Source: Nocardioides sp. CER19
GTDB lineage: Bacteria > Actinomycetota > Actinomycetes > Propionibacteriales > Nocardioidaceae
Assembly (NCBI RefSeq): GCF_029846275.1
Contig: NZ_JARVWS010000001.1
Span: forward strand, 992,001-1,056,000
DNA length: 64,000 bases
Direction: 5' to 3'
In this document: positions 48,780-57,007 of the stretch, piece by piece
Layout of the letters: every line of letters begins with the position of its first letter
Numbering within the stretch: the first letter of the stretch is position 1
The notes under the pieces: generated by a model
The model's input: the letters and a program-made list of their open reading frames with translations, nothing else
Database searches by the model: none
Told to the model about the DNA's origin: nothing
Translations under genes and position numbers: made by a program

Positions 48780-49199
48780 ATGCTGATGCCCCGTCGCGTC
48801 AAGCACCGCAAGCAGCACCACCCCAAGCGGACCGGTGCGGCCAAGGGCGGAACGAAGCTCGCCTTCGGCGACTTCGGCATCCAGGCGGTCGAGGGTCACT
48901 ACGTGACCAACCGACAGATCGAGTCGGCTCGTATCGCCATGACCCGTCACATCAAGCGTGGCGGCAAGGTGTGGATCAACATCTACCCCGACCGCCCGCT
49001 GACCAAGAAGCCCGCCGAGACCCGCATGGGTTCCGGCAAGGGCTCGCCCGAGTGGTGGATCGCCAACGTCAAGCCCGGCCGCGTCATGTTCGAGCTCTCC
49101 GGTGTTCCGGAGGACGTGGCCCGCGAGGCGATGCGCCGCGCGATCCACAAGCTGCCCATGAAGTGCCGTTTCATCACCCGAGAGGCCGGTGAGTTCTGA
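48780..49199 (+). CDS. rplP: 50S ribosomal protein L16
   Basis: A 139-residue protein near the A site. It starts [19 protein letters not shown] and contains the well-conserved [20 protein letters not shown]. It begins three bases after rpsC and overlaps rpmC by one base (TGATG). Confidence 0.98.
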   Translation: MLMPRRVKHRKQHHPKRTGAAKGGTKLAFGDFGIQAVEGHYVTNRQIESARIAMTRHIKRGGKVWINIYPDRPLTKKPAETRMGSGKGSPEWWIANVKPGRVMFELSGVPEDVAREAMRRAIHKLPMKCRFITREAGEF

Positions 49200-49441
49200 T
49201 GGCGACCAGCCTGACGGCCCACGAGCTCGACGAGCTCAACGACGTCGACCTCGAGGGGCGACTGCGCGAGGCCAAGGAGGAGCTGTTCAACCTCCGCTTC
49301 CAGGCGGCCACCGGCCAGCTGGAGAGCCACGGCCGCCTGCGCACGGTCAAGAAGGACATCGCCCGGATCTACACCGTGGTGCGCGAGCGCGAGCTCGGCA
49401 TCCGCGTCGCGCCGGGCGCGAGCAACAACGAGGAGGCCTGA
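49199..49441 (+). CDS. rpmC: 50S ribosomal protein L29
   Basis: An 80-residue two-helix protein at the tunnel exit. The body [20 protein letters not shown] and [19 protein letters not shown] is standard. ATG overlaps the rplP stop codon. Confidence 0.97.
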   Translation: MATSLTAHELDELNDVDLEGRLREAKEELFNLRFQAATGQLESHGRLRTVKKDIARIYTVVRERELGIRVAPGASNNEEA

Positions 49442-49443
49442 CC

Positions 49444-49728
49444 ATGGCTGCACAGTCTGAGGTGGAGACCTCCGCCGAGCGCAACCGTCGCAAGGTCCGC
49501 GAGGGCCTCGTCATCAGCGACAAGATGGACAAGACCATCGTCGTCGAGGTCGAGGACCGCGTGAAGCACCCGCTCTACGGCAAGGTCATGCGCCGCACGA
49601 GCAAGCTGAAGGCCCACGACGAGCAGAACACCGCCGGCATCGGCGACCGCGTCCTCCTCATGGAGACCCGGCCGCTGAGCGCCACGAAGCGGTGGCGTCT
49701 CGTCGAGGTCATCGAGAAGGCCAAGTGA
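49444..49728 (+). CDS. rpsQ: 30S ribosomal protein S17
   Basis: A 94-residue OB-fold protein that binds 16S rRNA early in assembly. It has a short extra N-terminal stretch before the common [34 protein letters not shown] is also typical. It is the last gene of the S10 operon before a 200-base spacer. Confidence 0.97.
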   Translation: MAAQSEVETSAERNRRKVREGLVISDKMDKTIVVEVEDRVKHPLYGKVMRRTSKLKAHDEQNTAGIGDRVLLMETRPLSATKRWRLVEVIEKAK

Positions 49729-49928
49729 TCAGCGCCGTACGCCGGCTCCGGCCGACGTACGGCGTCTCATGGCTCGACCTTTTGGCAACGCAAGCGTCGC
49801 CAAATTGACCAAGGGTGCCAGGCCCAGCGACCATAGGTGGCTGGGCCTGTCGCCCGCAATCCACACAAGTTCGGCCAGGCTCACCCGCCTCTGATGCGGA
49901 TGAGAACCAGCGCGACAAGGAGTATTTG
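49729..49928 (+). other. Structured spacer between rpsQ and rplN
   Basis: Three hairpins occur in 120 bases: CGCCGTACG with 49756-49764 (9 bp), TTGGCAACG with 49795-49803 (8 of 9 pairs), and CAGGCCCAGC with 49840-49849 (10 bp). The first may end the S10 transcript; the others could form a leader for the spc operon. A TTGACC (49805-49810) followed after 18 bases by GACCAT is a weak promoter candidate. A CAAGGAG site precedes rplN. Confidence 0.55.
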
Positions 49929-50297
49929 ATGATTCAGCAGGAGTCGCGACTCAAGGTCGCCGACAACACGGGTGCCAAGGAGATCCTCTGCATCCGCGTT
50001 CTCGGTGGCTCTGGGCGTCGCTACGCCGGCATCGGTGACGTCATCGTCGCCACCGTCAAGGACGCGATCCCCGGTGGCAACGTGAAGAAGGGTGACGTCG
50101 TCAAGGCCGTCGTCGTGCGCACGGTGAAGGAGCGTCGTCGTTCCGACGGCTCCTACATCCGCTTCGACGAGAACGCCGCCGTCATTCTCAAGAACGACGG
50201 CGAGCCGCGAGGCACCCGCATCTTCGGCCCCGTCGGCCGTGAGCTGCGCGAGAAGAAGTTCATGAAGATCATCTCGCTGGCTCCGGAGGTGCTGTGA
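49929..50297 (+). CDS. rplN: 50S ribosomal protein L14
   Basis: A 122-residue beta-barrel protein forming an intersubunit bridge and the binding site of the silencing factor RsfS. The start [20 protein letters not shown] and [20 protein letters not shown] are near universal. It opens the spc operon and overlaps rplX. Confidence 0.98.
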   Translation: MIQQESRLKVADNTGAKEILCIRVLGGSGRRYAGIGDVIVATVKDAIPGGNVKKGDVVKAVVVRTVKERRRSDGSYIRFDENAAVILKNDGEPRGTRIFGPVGRELREKKFMKIISLAPEVL

Positions 50298-50659
50298 TGG
50301 CGAAGAGCTTCAACATCAAGAAGGGCGACACCGTCAAGGTCGTCGCCGGCAAGGACAAGGGCGCCGAGGGCAAGGTCATCCGCGTCCTGCGTGACGAGGA
50401 CCGTGTGGTCGTCGAGGGCGTCAACCTGGTCAAGCGCCACACCAAGGTGCAGGACCAGGGCGGCCGCGCCGGCACCACCGGCGGCATCGTCACCACCGAG
50501 GCGCCGATCCACGTGTCCAACGTGATGCTGCTCGAGGACGGCAAGACCGTCCGCGTCGGCTTCCGCCGCGACACCGTGACCAAGCGTCGCCCCGACGGCT
50601 CGACCTACAGCGCCGAGCGCAGCGTCCGCATCTCGCGCAAGACCGGTAAGGAGATCTGA
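50297..50659 (+). CDS. rplX: 50S ribosomal protein L24
   Basis: A 120-residue assembly initiator with the KOW motif [23 protein letters not shown] 50297 overlaps the rplN stop (GTGATG); GTG 50294 is an alternative. It is followed by rplE after one base. Confidence 0.97.
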   Translation: MAKSFNIKKGDTVKVVAGKDKGAEGKVIRVLRDEDRVVVEGVNLVKRHTKVQDQGGRAGTTGGIVTTEAPIHVSNVMLLEDGKTVRVGFRRDTVTKRRPDGSTYSAERSVRISRKTGKEI

Positions 50660-50660
50660 G

Positions 50661-51227
50661 ATGACCGAGACCCAGGTCCCCACCCTCCCGCGCCTGAAGG
50701 CTCGCTACCGCGAGGAGATCGCTCCCGCGCTGCAGCAGCAGTTCGAGATCGCGAACGTCATGCAGATCCCCGGCCTGACCAAGATCGTGGTCAACATGGG
50801 TGTCGGCGAGGCCGCGCGCGACTCGAAGCTCATCGAGGGCGCCGTCCGCGACCTGACCGCGATCACCGGTCAGAAGCCGCTCGTCACGAAGGCCCGCAAG
50901 TCCATCGCGCAGTTCAAGCTGCGTGAGGGCATGCCGATCGGCGCGCACACCACGCTGCGCGGCGACCGCATGTGGGAGTTCCTCGACCGACTCCTGTCGC
51001 TCGCGCTGCCGCGCATCCGCGACTTCCGTGGTCTCAACGGCAACCAGTTCGACGGCCGTGGCAACTACACGTTCGGTCTCACCGAGCAGGTCATGTTCCA
51101 CGAGATCGACCAGGACAGGATCGACCGGTCGCGAGGCATGGACATCACCATCGTGACCACCGCGACCAACGACGACCAGGGTCGGGCGCTGCTGAAGGCC
51201 CTCGGCTTCCCGTTCAAGGAGAACTGA
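50661..51227 (+). CDS. rplE: 50S ribosomal protein L5
   Basis: A 188-residue protein that binds 5S rRNA and contacts P-site t[40 protein letters not shown] and the C-terminal [20 protein letters not shown] are typical. Confidence 0.98.
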   Translation: MTETQVPTLPRLKARYREEIAPALQQQFEIANVMQIPGLTKIVVNMGVGEAARDSKLIEGAVRDLTAITGQKPLVTKARKSIAQFKLREGMPIGAHTTLRGDRMWEFLDRLLSLALPRIRDFRGLNGNQFDGRGNYTFGLTEQVMFHEIDQDRIDRSRGMDITIVTTATNDDQGRALLKALGFPFKEN

Positions 51228-51228
51228 C

Positions 51229-51414
51229 ATGGCGAAGACCGCTCTCAAGGTCAAGGCCGCTCGCAAGCCGAAGTACGCCGTCCGCGCCTACACCCGCTGC
51301 CAGCGCTGCGGCCGTCCGAAGGCCGTCTTCCGCAAGTTCGGCCTGTGCCGGATCTGCCTGCGGGAGATGGCTCACCGTGGCGAGCTCCCCGGCGTGACCA
51401 AGTCCAGCTGGTGA
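51229..51414 (+). CDS. rpsZ: 30S ribosomal protein S14, zinc-binding type Z
   Basis: A 61-residue S14 of the zinc-ribbon form: [20 protein letters not shown] gives the four metal-binding cysteines. Many actinobacteria also keep a zinc-free paralogue elsewhere under Zur control; none lies in this window. It is one base downstream of rplE. Confidence 0.97.
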   Translation: MAKTALKVKAARKPKYAVRAYTRCQRCGRPKAVFRKFGLCRICLREMAHRGELPGVTKSSW

Positions 51415-51498
51415 CCTCGCAGGCCGTCCAGACCCTCAACCCGTAGCAGGTCGCTCCACCCGCGTGCGGAGCGAAACCACTTCGAGAAAGAACACATC

Positions 51499-51918
51499 AT
51501 GACGATGACTGACCCGATCGCAGACATGCTCACGCGTCTGCGTAACGCCAACCAGGCGTACCACGACTCGGTCTCGATGCCTTACAGCAAGATCAAGGCT
51601 GGAGTCGCGGAGATCCTCAAGCAGGAGGGCTACATCACCTCCTTCGACGTGAAGGACAACGTCGACGCCAACGGCGAGCCCGCCGTCGGCAAGACGCTGA
51701 CCATCACCCTCAAGTACGGCCGCACCCGCGAGCGTTCCATCGCCGGCGTGCGCCGCATCAGCAAGCCCGGTCTCCGGGTGTACGCCAAGCACACGGGTCT
51801 CCCGCGGGTGCTCGGTGGCCTCGGCATCGCGATCATCTCGACGAGCCAGGGCCTGTTGACCGACCGTCAGGCCAACCAGAAGGGCGTGGGTGGGGAAGTC
51901 CTCGCCTACGTCTGGTGA
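51499..51918 (+). CDS. rpsH: 30S ribosomal protein S8
   Basis: A 139-residue primary 16S rRNA-binding protein. [20 protein letters not shown] and [20 protein letters not shown] are standard. The ATG at 51499 follows GAGAAAG at 9 bases; a second ATG at 51505 would remove two residues. In E. coli S8 represses the spc operon. The 84-base gap before it is AT-poorer than a typical promoter and shows none. Confidence 0.97.
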   Translation: MTMTDPIADMLTRLRNANQAYHDSVSMPYSKIKAGVAEILKQEGYITSFDVKDNVDANGEPAVGKTLTITLKYGRTRERSIAGVRRISKPGLRVYAKHTGLPRVLGGLGIAIISTSQGLLTDRQANQKGVGGEVLAYVW

Positions 51919-51938
51919 TCAGGGAAGGAGAGAAGAAC

Positions 51939-52478
51939 ATGTCGCGTATTGGCAAGCTCCCCGTCCCCGTCCCGGGCGGCGTCGACGTCTCGATCGTCGG
52001 TCAGGAGGTCACCGTCAAGGGCCCGAAGGGCACCCTGTCGCACGTGGTCGCCCAGCCGATCACCGTCGAGAAGGGTGAGGGCGTCCTCGACGTCAAGCGC
52101 CCCGACGACGAGCGGGTGTCGAAGTCGCTCCACGGTCTGTCCCGCACGCTCATCAACAACATGGTGATCGGCGTGACCGAGGGCTACGAGAAGAAGCTCG
52201 AGATCGTCGGCGTCGGCTACCGCGTCCTGTCCAAGGGCCCGACGCAGCTCGAGTTCCAGCTCGGCTACAGCCACCCGATCATCTTCGACGCCCCCGAGGG
52301 CATCAGCTTCACCGTCGAGGGCCCGACCAAGTTCGGCGTCAACGGCATCGACAAGCAGCAGGTCGGCGAGGTCGCGGCCAACATCCGCAAGCTGCGCAAG
52401 CCGGAGCCCTACAAGGGCAAGGGTGTTCGCTACGCCGGCGAGAACGTCCGCCGCAAGGTCGGAAAGGCTGGTAAGTGA
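51939..52478 (+). CDS. rplF: 50S ribosomal protein L6
   Basis: A 179-residue protein near the sarcin-ricin loop. [19 protein letters not shown] and the C-terminal signature [15 protein letters not shown] are intact. A GGGAAGGAGAG site precedes the ATG. Confidence 0.98.
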   Translation: MSRIGKLPVPVPGGVDVSIVGQEVTVKGPKGTLSHVVAQPITVEKGEGVLDVKRPDDERVSKSLHGLSRTLINNMVIGVTEGYEKKLEIVGVGYRVLSKGPTQLEFQLGYSHPIIFDAPEGISFTVEGPTKFGVNGIDKQQVGEVAANIRKLRKPEPYKGKGVRYAGENVRRKVGKAGK

Positions 52479-52480
52479 CG

Positions 52481-52864
52481 ATGGCCATCTCGCTGTCCAA
52501 CAACAAGCACACTGCTGCCAAGGTCAAGGCGCGCCTCAAGCGTCAGGTTCGCGGTCGCAAGAAGCTCAACGGCACCGCCGAGCGTCCCCGTCTGGTCGTC
52601 ACCAAGTCGTCCAAGCACATGGTCGCCCAGGTCGTCGACGACACCGTCGGCAAGACCCTGGTCTCGGCGTCCACCCTCGAGGCGGACCTGCGTGCGGACT
52701 CGGGTGCGAAGTCCGACAAGGCCAAGGCCGTCGGTCAGCTCGTCGCCGAGCGCGCCAAGGCTGCCGGCATCGAGGGCGTGGTCTTCGACCGTGCCGGCAA
52801 CAAGTACACCGGCCGCATCGCGGCCCTGGCTGACGGCGCCCGCGAGGGCGGCCTGAAGTTCTGA
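52481..52864 (+). CDS. rplR: 50S ribosomal protein L18
   Basis: A 127-residue 5S rRNA-binding protein, with [20 protein letters not shown] and [23 protein letters not shown] 52481 is two bases after the rplF stop; a GTG overlapping that stop at 52475 is possible. Confidence 0.97.
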   Translation: MAISLSNNKHTAAKVKARLKRQVRGRKKLNGTAERPRLVVTKSSKHMVAQVVDDTVGKTLVSASTLEADLRADSGAKSDKAKAVGQLVAERAKAAGIEGVVFDRAGNKYTGRIAALADGAREGGLKF

Positions 52865-52899
52865 TCGCAACACACAGCTAGAGGAAGAGGATTAGTCTC

Positions 52900-53520
52900 A
52901 TGAGCGGAGCCCAGCGCAGTTCGCGCGGTGGCGAGCGCCGTGGTCGCGACGACCGTCGCGGTCAGGCTGCTGAGAAGACCGCCTACATCGAGCGCGTCGT
53001 TGCGATCAACCGTGTCGCCAAGGTCGTGAAGGGTGGTCGTCGCTTCAGCTTCACCGCCCTCGTGATCGTCGGTGACGGTGACGGTCTCGTCGGCGTCGGC
53101 TACGGCAAGGCGAAGGAAGTTCCGGCGGCGATCGCCAAGGGTGTCGAGGAGGCGAAGAAGCACTTCTTCCGCGTCCCCCGCATCCAGGGCACGATCCCGC
53201 ACCCGGTCCAGGGCGAGAAGGCCGCGGGCGTCGTGCTCCTGCGTCCGGCTGCTCCCGGTACCGGTGTCATCGCGGGCGGCCCGGTGCGTGCCGTCCTCGA
53301 GTGCGCCGGCATCCACGACGTGCTGAGCAAGTCGCTCGGCTCGTCCAACCAGATCAACATCGTCCACGCGACGGTCGAGGCGCTGCGTCAGCTCGAGCAG
53401 CCCGAGTCGGTGGCGGCCCGTCGTGGCCTCCCCGTCGAGGACGTCGCCCCGGCCGCTCTGCTGAAGGCGCGCGAGGAGGCCGCGGCTCCCGCGGTCGCTC
53501 CGGCGGAGGTGTCTGCCTGA
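52900..53520 (+). CDS. rpsE: 30S ribosomal protein S5
   Basis: A 206-residue protein important for decoding accuracy. The core [20 protein letters not shown] and [19 protein letters not shown] is flanked by a basic N-terminal and an Ala-rich C-terminal extension, common in actinobacteria. Its stop overlaps the rpmD ATG. Confidence 0.98.
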   Translation: MSGAQRSSRGGERRGRDDRRGQAAEKTAYIERVVAINRVAKVVKGGRRFSFTALVIVGDGDGLVGVGYGKAKEVPAAIAKGVEEAKKHFFRVPRIQGTIPHPVQGEKAAGVVLLRPAAPGTGVIAGGPVRAVLECAGIHDVLSKSLGSSNQINIVHATVEALRQLEQPESVAARRGLPVEDVAPAALLKAREEAAAPAVAPAEVSA

Positions 53521-53702
53521 TGGCGCAGCTCAAGGTTCGTCAGAACAAGGGCCTCGTCGGCCTGAAGCAGAACCAGCGCGACACCCTGCGCTCGCTGGGG
53601 CTCAAGCGGATCGGCGACGTGGTCGTCAAGGAGGACCGCCCGGAGATCCGCGGCATGGTCCACACCGTCCGTCACCTCGTGACGGTCGAGGAGGTCGACT
53701 GA
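53520..53702 (+). CDS. rpmD: 50S ribosomal protein L30
   Basis: A 60-residue protein. It starts [20 protein letters not shown] and ends [11 protein letters not shown], both typical. The ATG overlaps the rpsE stop codon by one base, so translation is coupled. Confidence 0.96.
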   Translation: MAQLKVRQNKGLVGLKQNQRDTLRSLGLKRIGDVVVKEDRPEIRGMVHTVRHLVTVEEVD

Positions 53703-53703
53703 C

Positions 53704-54144
53704 ATGACGCTCAAGCTTCACAACCTCGCGCCCGCTCCGGGTGCCAAGAAGGCCAAGACCCGCGTCGGTCGTGGTGAGGGCTCGAAGGGTAAGACCGCCG
53801 GCCGCGGTACGAAGGGCACGAAGGCCCGTTACCAGGTCCCGGTCTCCTTCGAGGGTGGCCAGATGCCGATCCACATGCGGCTTCCGAAGCTCAAGGGCTT
53901 CAAGAACCCGTTCAAGGTCGAGTTCCAGGTCGTGAACCTGGACAAGATCAGCGAGCTGTTCCCCGAGGGTGGCACCGTCACCGTGGCCGACCTGGTCGCG
54001 AAGGGCGCCGTCCGCAAGGGCCAGCCCGTGAAGGTTCTCGGCAACGGCGACCTCACGGTCAAGGTCGACATCACCGCCGACAAGTTCTCCGCGTCCGCCA
54101 AGGCCGCGATCGAGAACGCCGGCGGCTCGACCACCGAGGCCTGA
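53704..54144 (+). CDS. rplO: 50S ribosomal protein L15
   Basis: A 146-residue late-assembly protein. It has the basic N-terminal [20 protein letters not shown] and [20 protein letters not shown]. It is followed by a strong terminator rather than running directly into secY. Confidence 0.98.
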   Translation: MTLKLHNLAPAPGAKKAKTRVGRGEGSKGKTAGRGTKGTKARYQVPVSFEGGQMPIHMRLPKLKGFKNPFKVEFQVVNLDKISELFPEGGTVTVADLVAKGAVRKGQPVKVLGNGDLTVKVDITADKFSASAKAAIENAGGSTTEA

Positions 54145-54170
54145 GGCCCGCACCTCCTGTGCAGATGCGC

Positions 54171-54200
54171 GGCCAGGGTCGCCCCGCGGCGACCCTGGCC
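54171..54200 (+). terminator. Terminator after rplO
   Basis: GGCCAGGGTCGCC-CCGC-GGCGACCCTGGCC forms a 13-bp perfect stem followed by GCTTTCTTCGTTCGTT, close to a classic intrinsic terminator. It splits the spc operon before secY. Confidence 0.85.
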
Positions 54201-54224
54201 GCTTTCTTCGTTCGTTGCCCCTGT

Positions 54225-54230
54225 TAGGCT
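54225..54230 (+). promoter_or_regulatory. Candidate -10 element for secY-adk-map
   Basis: TAGGCT lies in CTGTTAGGCTTC between the rplO terminator and the secY GTG, giving a leader of about 65 bases. No good -35 is seen. The preceding terminator makes a new promoter here likely. Confidence 0.45.
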
Positions 54231-54302
54231 TCGCGGGGCCACCACCGGCATCCGGTGCGCGGCCCAGCCCCCAGATGGTTGTGTGAGAAGAGGGATCCAC
54301 TC

Positions 54303-55604
54303 GTGCTAGGCGCGTTCGCGAACGCATTCCGGACTCCGGACCTGCGTCGCAAGCTGCTGTTCGTCCTGATGATCATCGTGATCTTCCGGGCGGGCTCCCA
54401 GATCCCGGCCCCCGGCGTCAATGTCGCCAACGTCCAGGACTGCATCAACCTGACCAAGTCCGGTTCCGGTGCCGGGCTCTACAACCTGGTCAACCTCTTC
54501 TCCGGCGGTGCGCTGCTCCAGCTGACGATCTTCGCGCTGGGGATCATGCCCTACATCACCGCGAGCATCATCCTGCAGCTCCTGGTGGTGGTGATCCCAC
54601 GGCTGGAGGCCCTCAAGAACGAGGGCCAGTCCGGCCAGACGAAGATCACGCAGTACACCCGCTACCTGACGCTCGGGCTCGCCCTGCTGCAGGCGACCGG
54701 CATCGTCGCACTGGCACGCTCGGGCAACCTGCTCCAGTGCAACCAGGACCTGCTCTACAGCAACAGCACCACCACCTTCCTGGTCATGGTCGTCACCATG
54801 ACCGCCGGCACCGCCGTCATCATGTGGCTCGGTGAGCTCATCACCGAGCGCGGCATCGGCAACGGCATGTCGATCCTGATCTTCACCCAGGTCATCGCGA
54901 CCTTCCCGGCGACCATGTGGGCCGTCCGGCAGCAGCACGGCTGGTACACCTTCGCCTTGGTGCTCGTGATCGGTCTCGCGCTGGTCGCCGCCGTCATCTT
55001 CATCGAGCAGGCGCAGCGCCGGATCCCCGTGCAGTACGCGCGCCGCATGGTCGGCCGCAAGATGTTCGGTGGCTCGTCGACGTACATCCCGCTCAAGGTG
55101 AACCAGGCCGGCGTCATCCCGGTCATCTTCGCGAGCTCGCTGCTCTACCTGCCGGCGATGGCCGCCCAGTTCAACCAGAACAGCAGCGCCAAGTGGGTCG
55201 ACTGGATCAACACCTACTTCGTGCGCGGAGACCACCCCCTCTACATGGCGGCGTTCTTCCTGCTCATCGTCTTCTTCACCTACTTCTACGTCTCCATCAC
55301 CTTCAACCCGAAGGAAGTGGCGGACAACATGAAGAAGTACGGCGGCTTCATCCCCGGGATCCGGGCGGGCAAGCCGACCGAGGACTACCTGTCCTACGTC
55401 CTCTCCCGCATCACGCTGCCCGGCTCGCTCTACCTCGGCCTGATCGCGCTGATCCCGCTGATCGCTCTCGCGCTGATCAACGCCAACAGCAACTTCCCGT
55501 TCGGCGGCACGTCGATCCTGATCATGGTCGGCGTCGCGCTCGACACCGTGAAGCAGATCGAGAGCCAGCTGCAGCAGCGCAACTACGAAGGATTCCTCCG
55601 TTGA
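54303..55604 (+). CDS. secY: Preprotein translocase subunit SecY
   Basis: A 433-residue channel protein with ten membrane helices through which unfolded proteins are exported. The start [18 protein letters not shown], plug-region residues [20 protein letters not shown] and the C-terminal [10 protein letters not shown] are typical. GTG at 54303 follows GAAGAGGGA. Its stop overlaps the adk start (TTGA). Confidence 0.97.
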   Translation: MLGAFANAFRTPDLRRKLLFVLMIIVIFRAGSQIPAPGVNVANVQDCINLTKSGSGAGLYNLVNLFSGGALLQLTIFALGIMPYITASIILQLLVVVIPRLEALKNEGQSGQTKITQYTRYLTLGLALLQATGIVALARSGNLLQCNQDLLYSNSTTTFLVMVVTMTAGTAVIMWLGELITERGIGNGMSILIFTQVIATFPATMWAVRQQHGWYTFALVLVIGLALVAAVIFIEQAQRRIPVQYARRMVGRKMFGGSSTYIPLKVNQAGVIPVIFASSLLYLPAMAAQFNQNSSAKWVDWINTYFVRGDHPLYMAAFFLLIVFFTYFYVSITFNPKEVADNMKKYGGFIPGIRAGKPTEDYLSYVLSRITLPGSLYLGLIALIPLIALALINANSNFPFGGTSILIMVGVALDTVKQIESQLQQRNYEGFLR

Positions 55605-56176
55605 GGCTGATCATCATGGGCCCGCCGGGAGCCGGCAAGGGCACCCAGGCGCGGTTCATCGCCGACCACTTCGGCATCCCCGCCATCTCCACCGGTGACA
55701 TCTTCCGCGCCAACGTGTCCGAGGGGACGCCGCTGGGCGTGGAGGCGAAGCGCTACATGGACGCGGGCGAGTACGTGCCCGACGAGATCACCAACCGGAT
55801 GGTCCGCAACCGGATCGACGAGCCCGATGCCGCGCACGGCTTCCTCCTCGACGGCTACCCGCGCACGGTGGCGCAGGTCGAGGAGCTCGACGGGATGATC
55901 AACTTCACCGGCCACCAGCTCGACGCGGTGCTCTGCCTGGTCGTCGACAAGGACGAGGTCGTCAAGCGGCTGCTGCAGCGCGCCCAGACCGAGGGTCGCG
56001 CCGACGACACCGAGGACGTCATCCGGCGCCGGCAGGAGGTCTACCTCGAGCAGACCTCCCCGCTGATCGAGGTCTACAAGGAGCGCGGCCTCCTGGTCGA
56101 GGTCGACGGCCTCGGCGACGTCGACGAGGTCACCAAGCGGATCTTCGACGCCCTGGACGTCGTTCCCGAGAGCTGA
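55601..56176 (+). CDS. adk: Adenylate kinase (short form)
   Basis: A 191-residue enzyme that interconverts ATP + AMP and two ADP. The P-loop is [11 protein letters not shown]; the AMP site DGYPRTVAQ. The LID is short ([15 protein letters not shown]) and lacks the zinc cysteines, as in the mycobacterial enzyme. The TTG at 55601 overlaps the secY stop, so translation is coupled. Confidence 0.96.
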   Translation: MRLIIMGPPGAGKGTQARFIADHFGIPAISTGDIFRANVSEGTPLGVEAKRYMDAGEYVPDEITNRMVRNRIDEPDAAHGFLLDGYPRTVAQVEELDGMINFTGHQLDAVLCLVVDKDEVVKRLLQRAQTEGRADDTEDVIRRRQEVYLEQTSPLIEVYKERGLLVEVDGLGDVDEVTKRIFDALDVVPES

Positions 56177-56188
56177 GCGGGAGCCTCG

Positions 56189-57007
56189 ATGAGCTTGTTC
56201 GAGCGCGTCGAGATCAAGACGGCCGAGCAGATCGACGCCATGCGTCGAGCGGGGCTCGTCGTCGGCCGCACGCTCGAGCTGCTGCGTACGTCGGTCCGCG
56301 CCGGCGTGACCACCGCCGAGCTGGACGCGATCGCCGAGGACTGCATCCGCTCGTCCGGGGCGACGCCGTCCTTCCTGGGCTACCAGGGCTTCCCTGCCTC
56401 GATCTGCACGTCGGTCAACGACGAGGTCGTCCACGGGATCCCGGGCGACCGGGTACTCGCCGAGGGAGACCTGGTCTCCATCGACTGTGGCGCGATCGTC
56501 GACGGCTGGCACGGCGACTCCGCGATCACGGTCGCGATCGGGCCGGTCTCCGACGACCTCACGATGCTCATGGCCGTCACCGAGGAGGCGATGTGGCGTG
56601 GCATCGCCGCGGCGCGCCTCGGCGGTCGGGTCAGCGACATCTCCCACGCCGTCGAGCGGCACGTCAGGGGAGCGGGGCGCTACGGCATCCTCGAGGAGTA
56701 CACCGGCCACGGCATCGGCTCCGAGATGCACCAGGCCCCCGACGTGCCCAACTACGGCCGGCGGGGCAGGGGCCCCAAGCTGGTCGAGGGCCTGGCCCTC
56801 GCCGTGGAGCCGATGATCACGCTCGGCACCAAGCAGACCGACGTACTCGACGACGACTGGACGGTCGTCACCACCGACGGCAGCTGGGCCGCCCACTTCG
56901 AGCACACCTTCACGCTCACGCCGCAGGGCGCCTGGGTGCTCACCGCCCTCGACGGTGGCCGGGCCAAGCTCACCGAGCTCGGCGTGCCCTACGGCGGTCG
57001 CGAGTGA
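56189..57007 (+). CDS. map: Methionine aminopeptidase, type I
   Basis: A 272-residue metalloprotease that removes the initiator methionine. The metal ligands are visible as DLVSIDCG and GWHGDSA (Asp, Asp), TGHGIGSEMHQAP (His), ALAVEPMIT (Glu) and FEHTFTLT (Glu). There is no N-terminal SH3-binding extension, so it is MetAP1a-like. Its stop overlaps the next gene's GTG by four bases, tying map translation to the unusual downstream gene. Confidence 0.96.
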   Translation: MSLFERVEIKTAEQIDAMRRAGLVVGRTLELLRTSVRAGVTTAELDAIAEDCIRSSGATPSFLGYQGFPASICTSVNDEVVHGIPGDRVLAEGDLVSIDCGAIVDGWHGDSAITVAIGPVSDDLTMLMAVTEEAMWRGIAAARLGGRVSDISHAVERHVRGAGRYGILEEYTGHGIGSEMHQAPDVPNYGRRGRGPKLVEGLALAVEPMITLGTKQTDVLDDDWTVVTTDGSWAAHFEHTFTLTPQGAWVLTALDGGRAKLTELGVPYGGRE

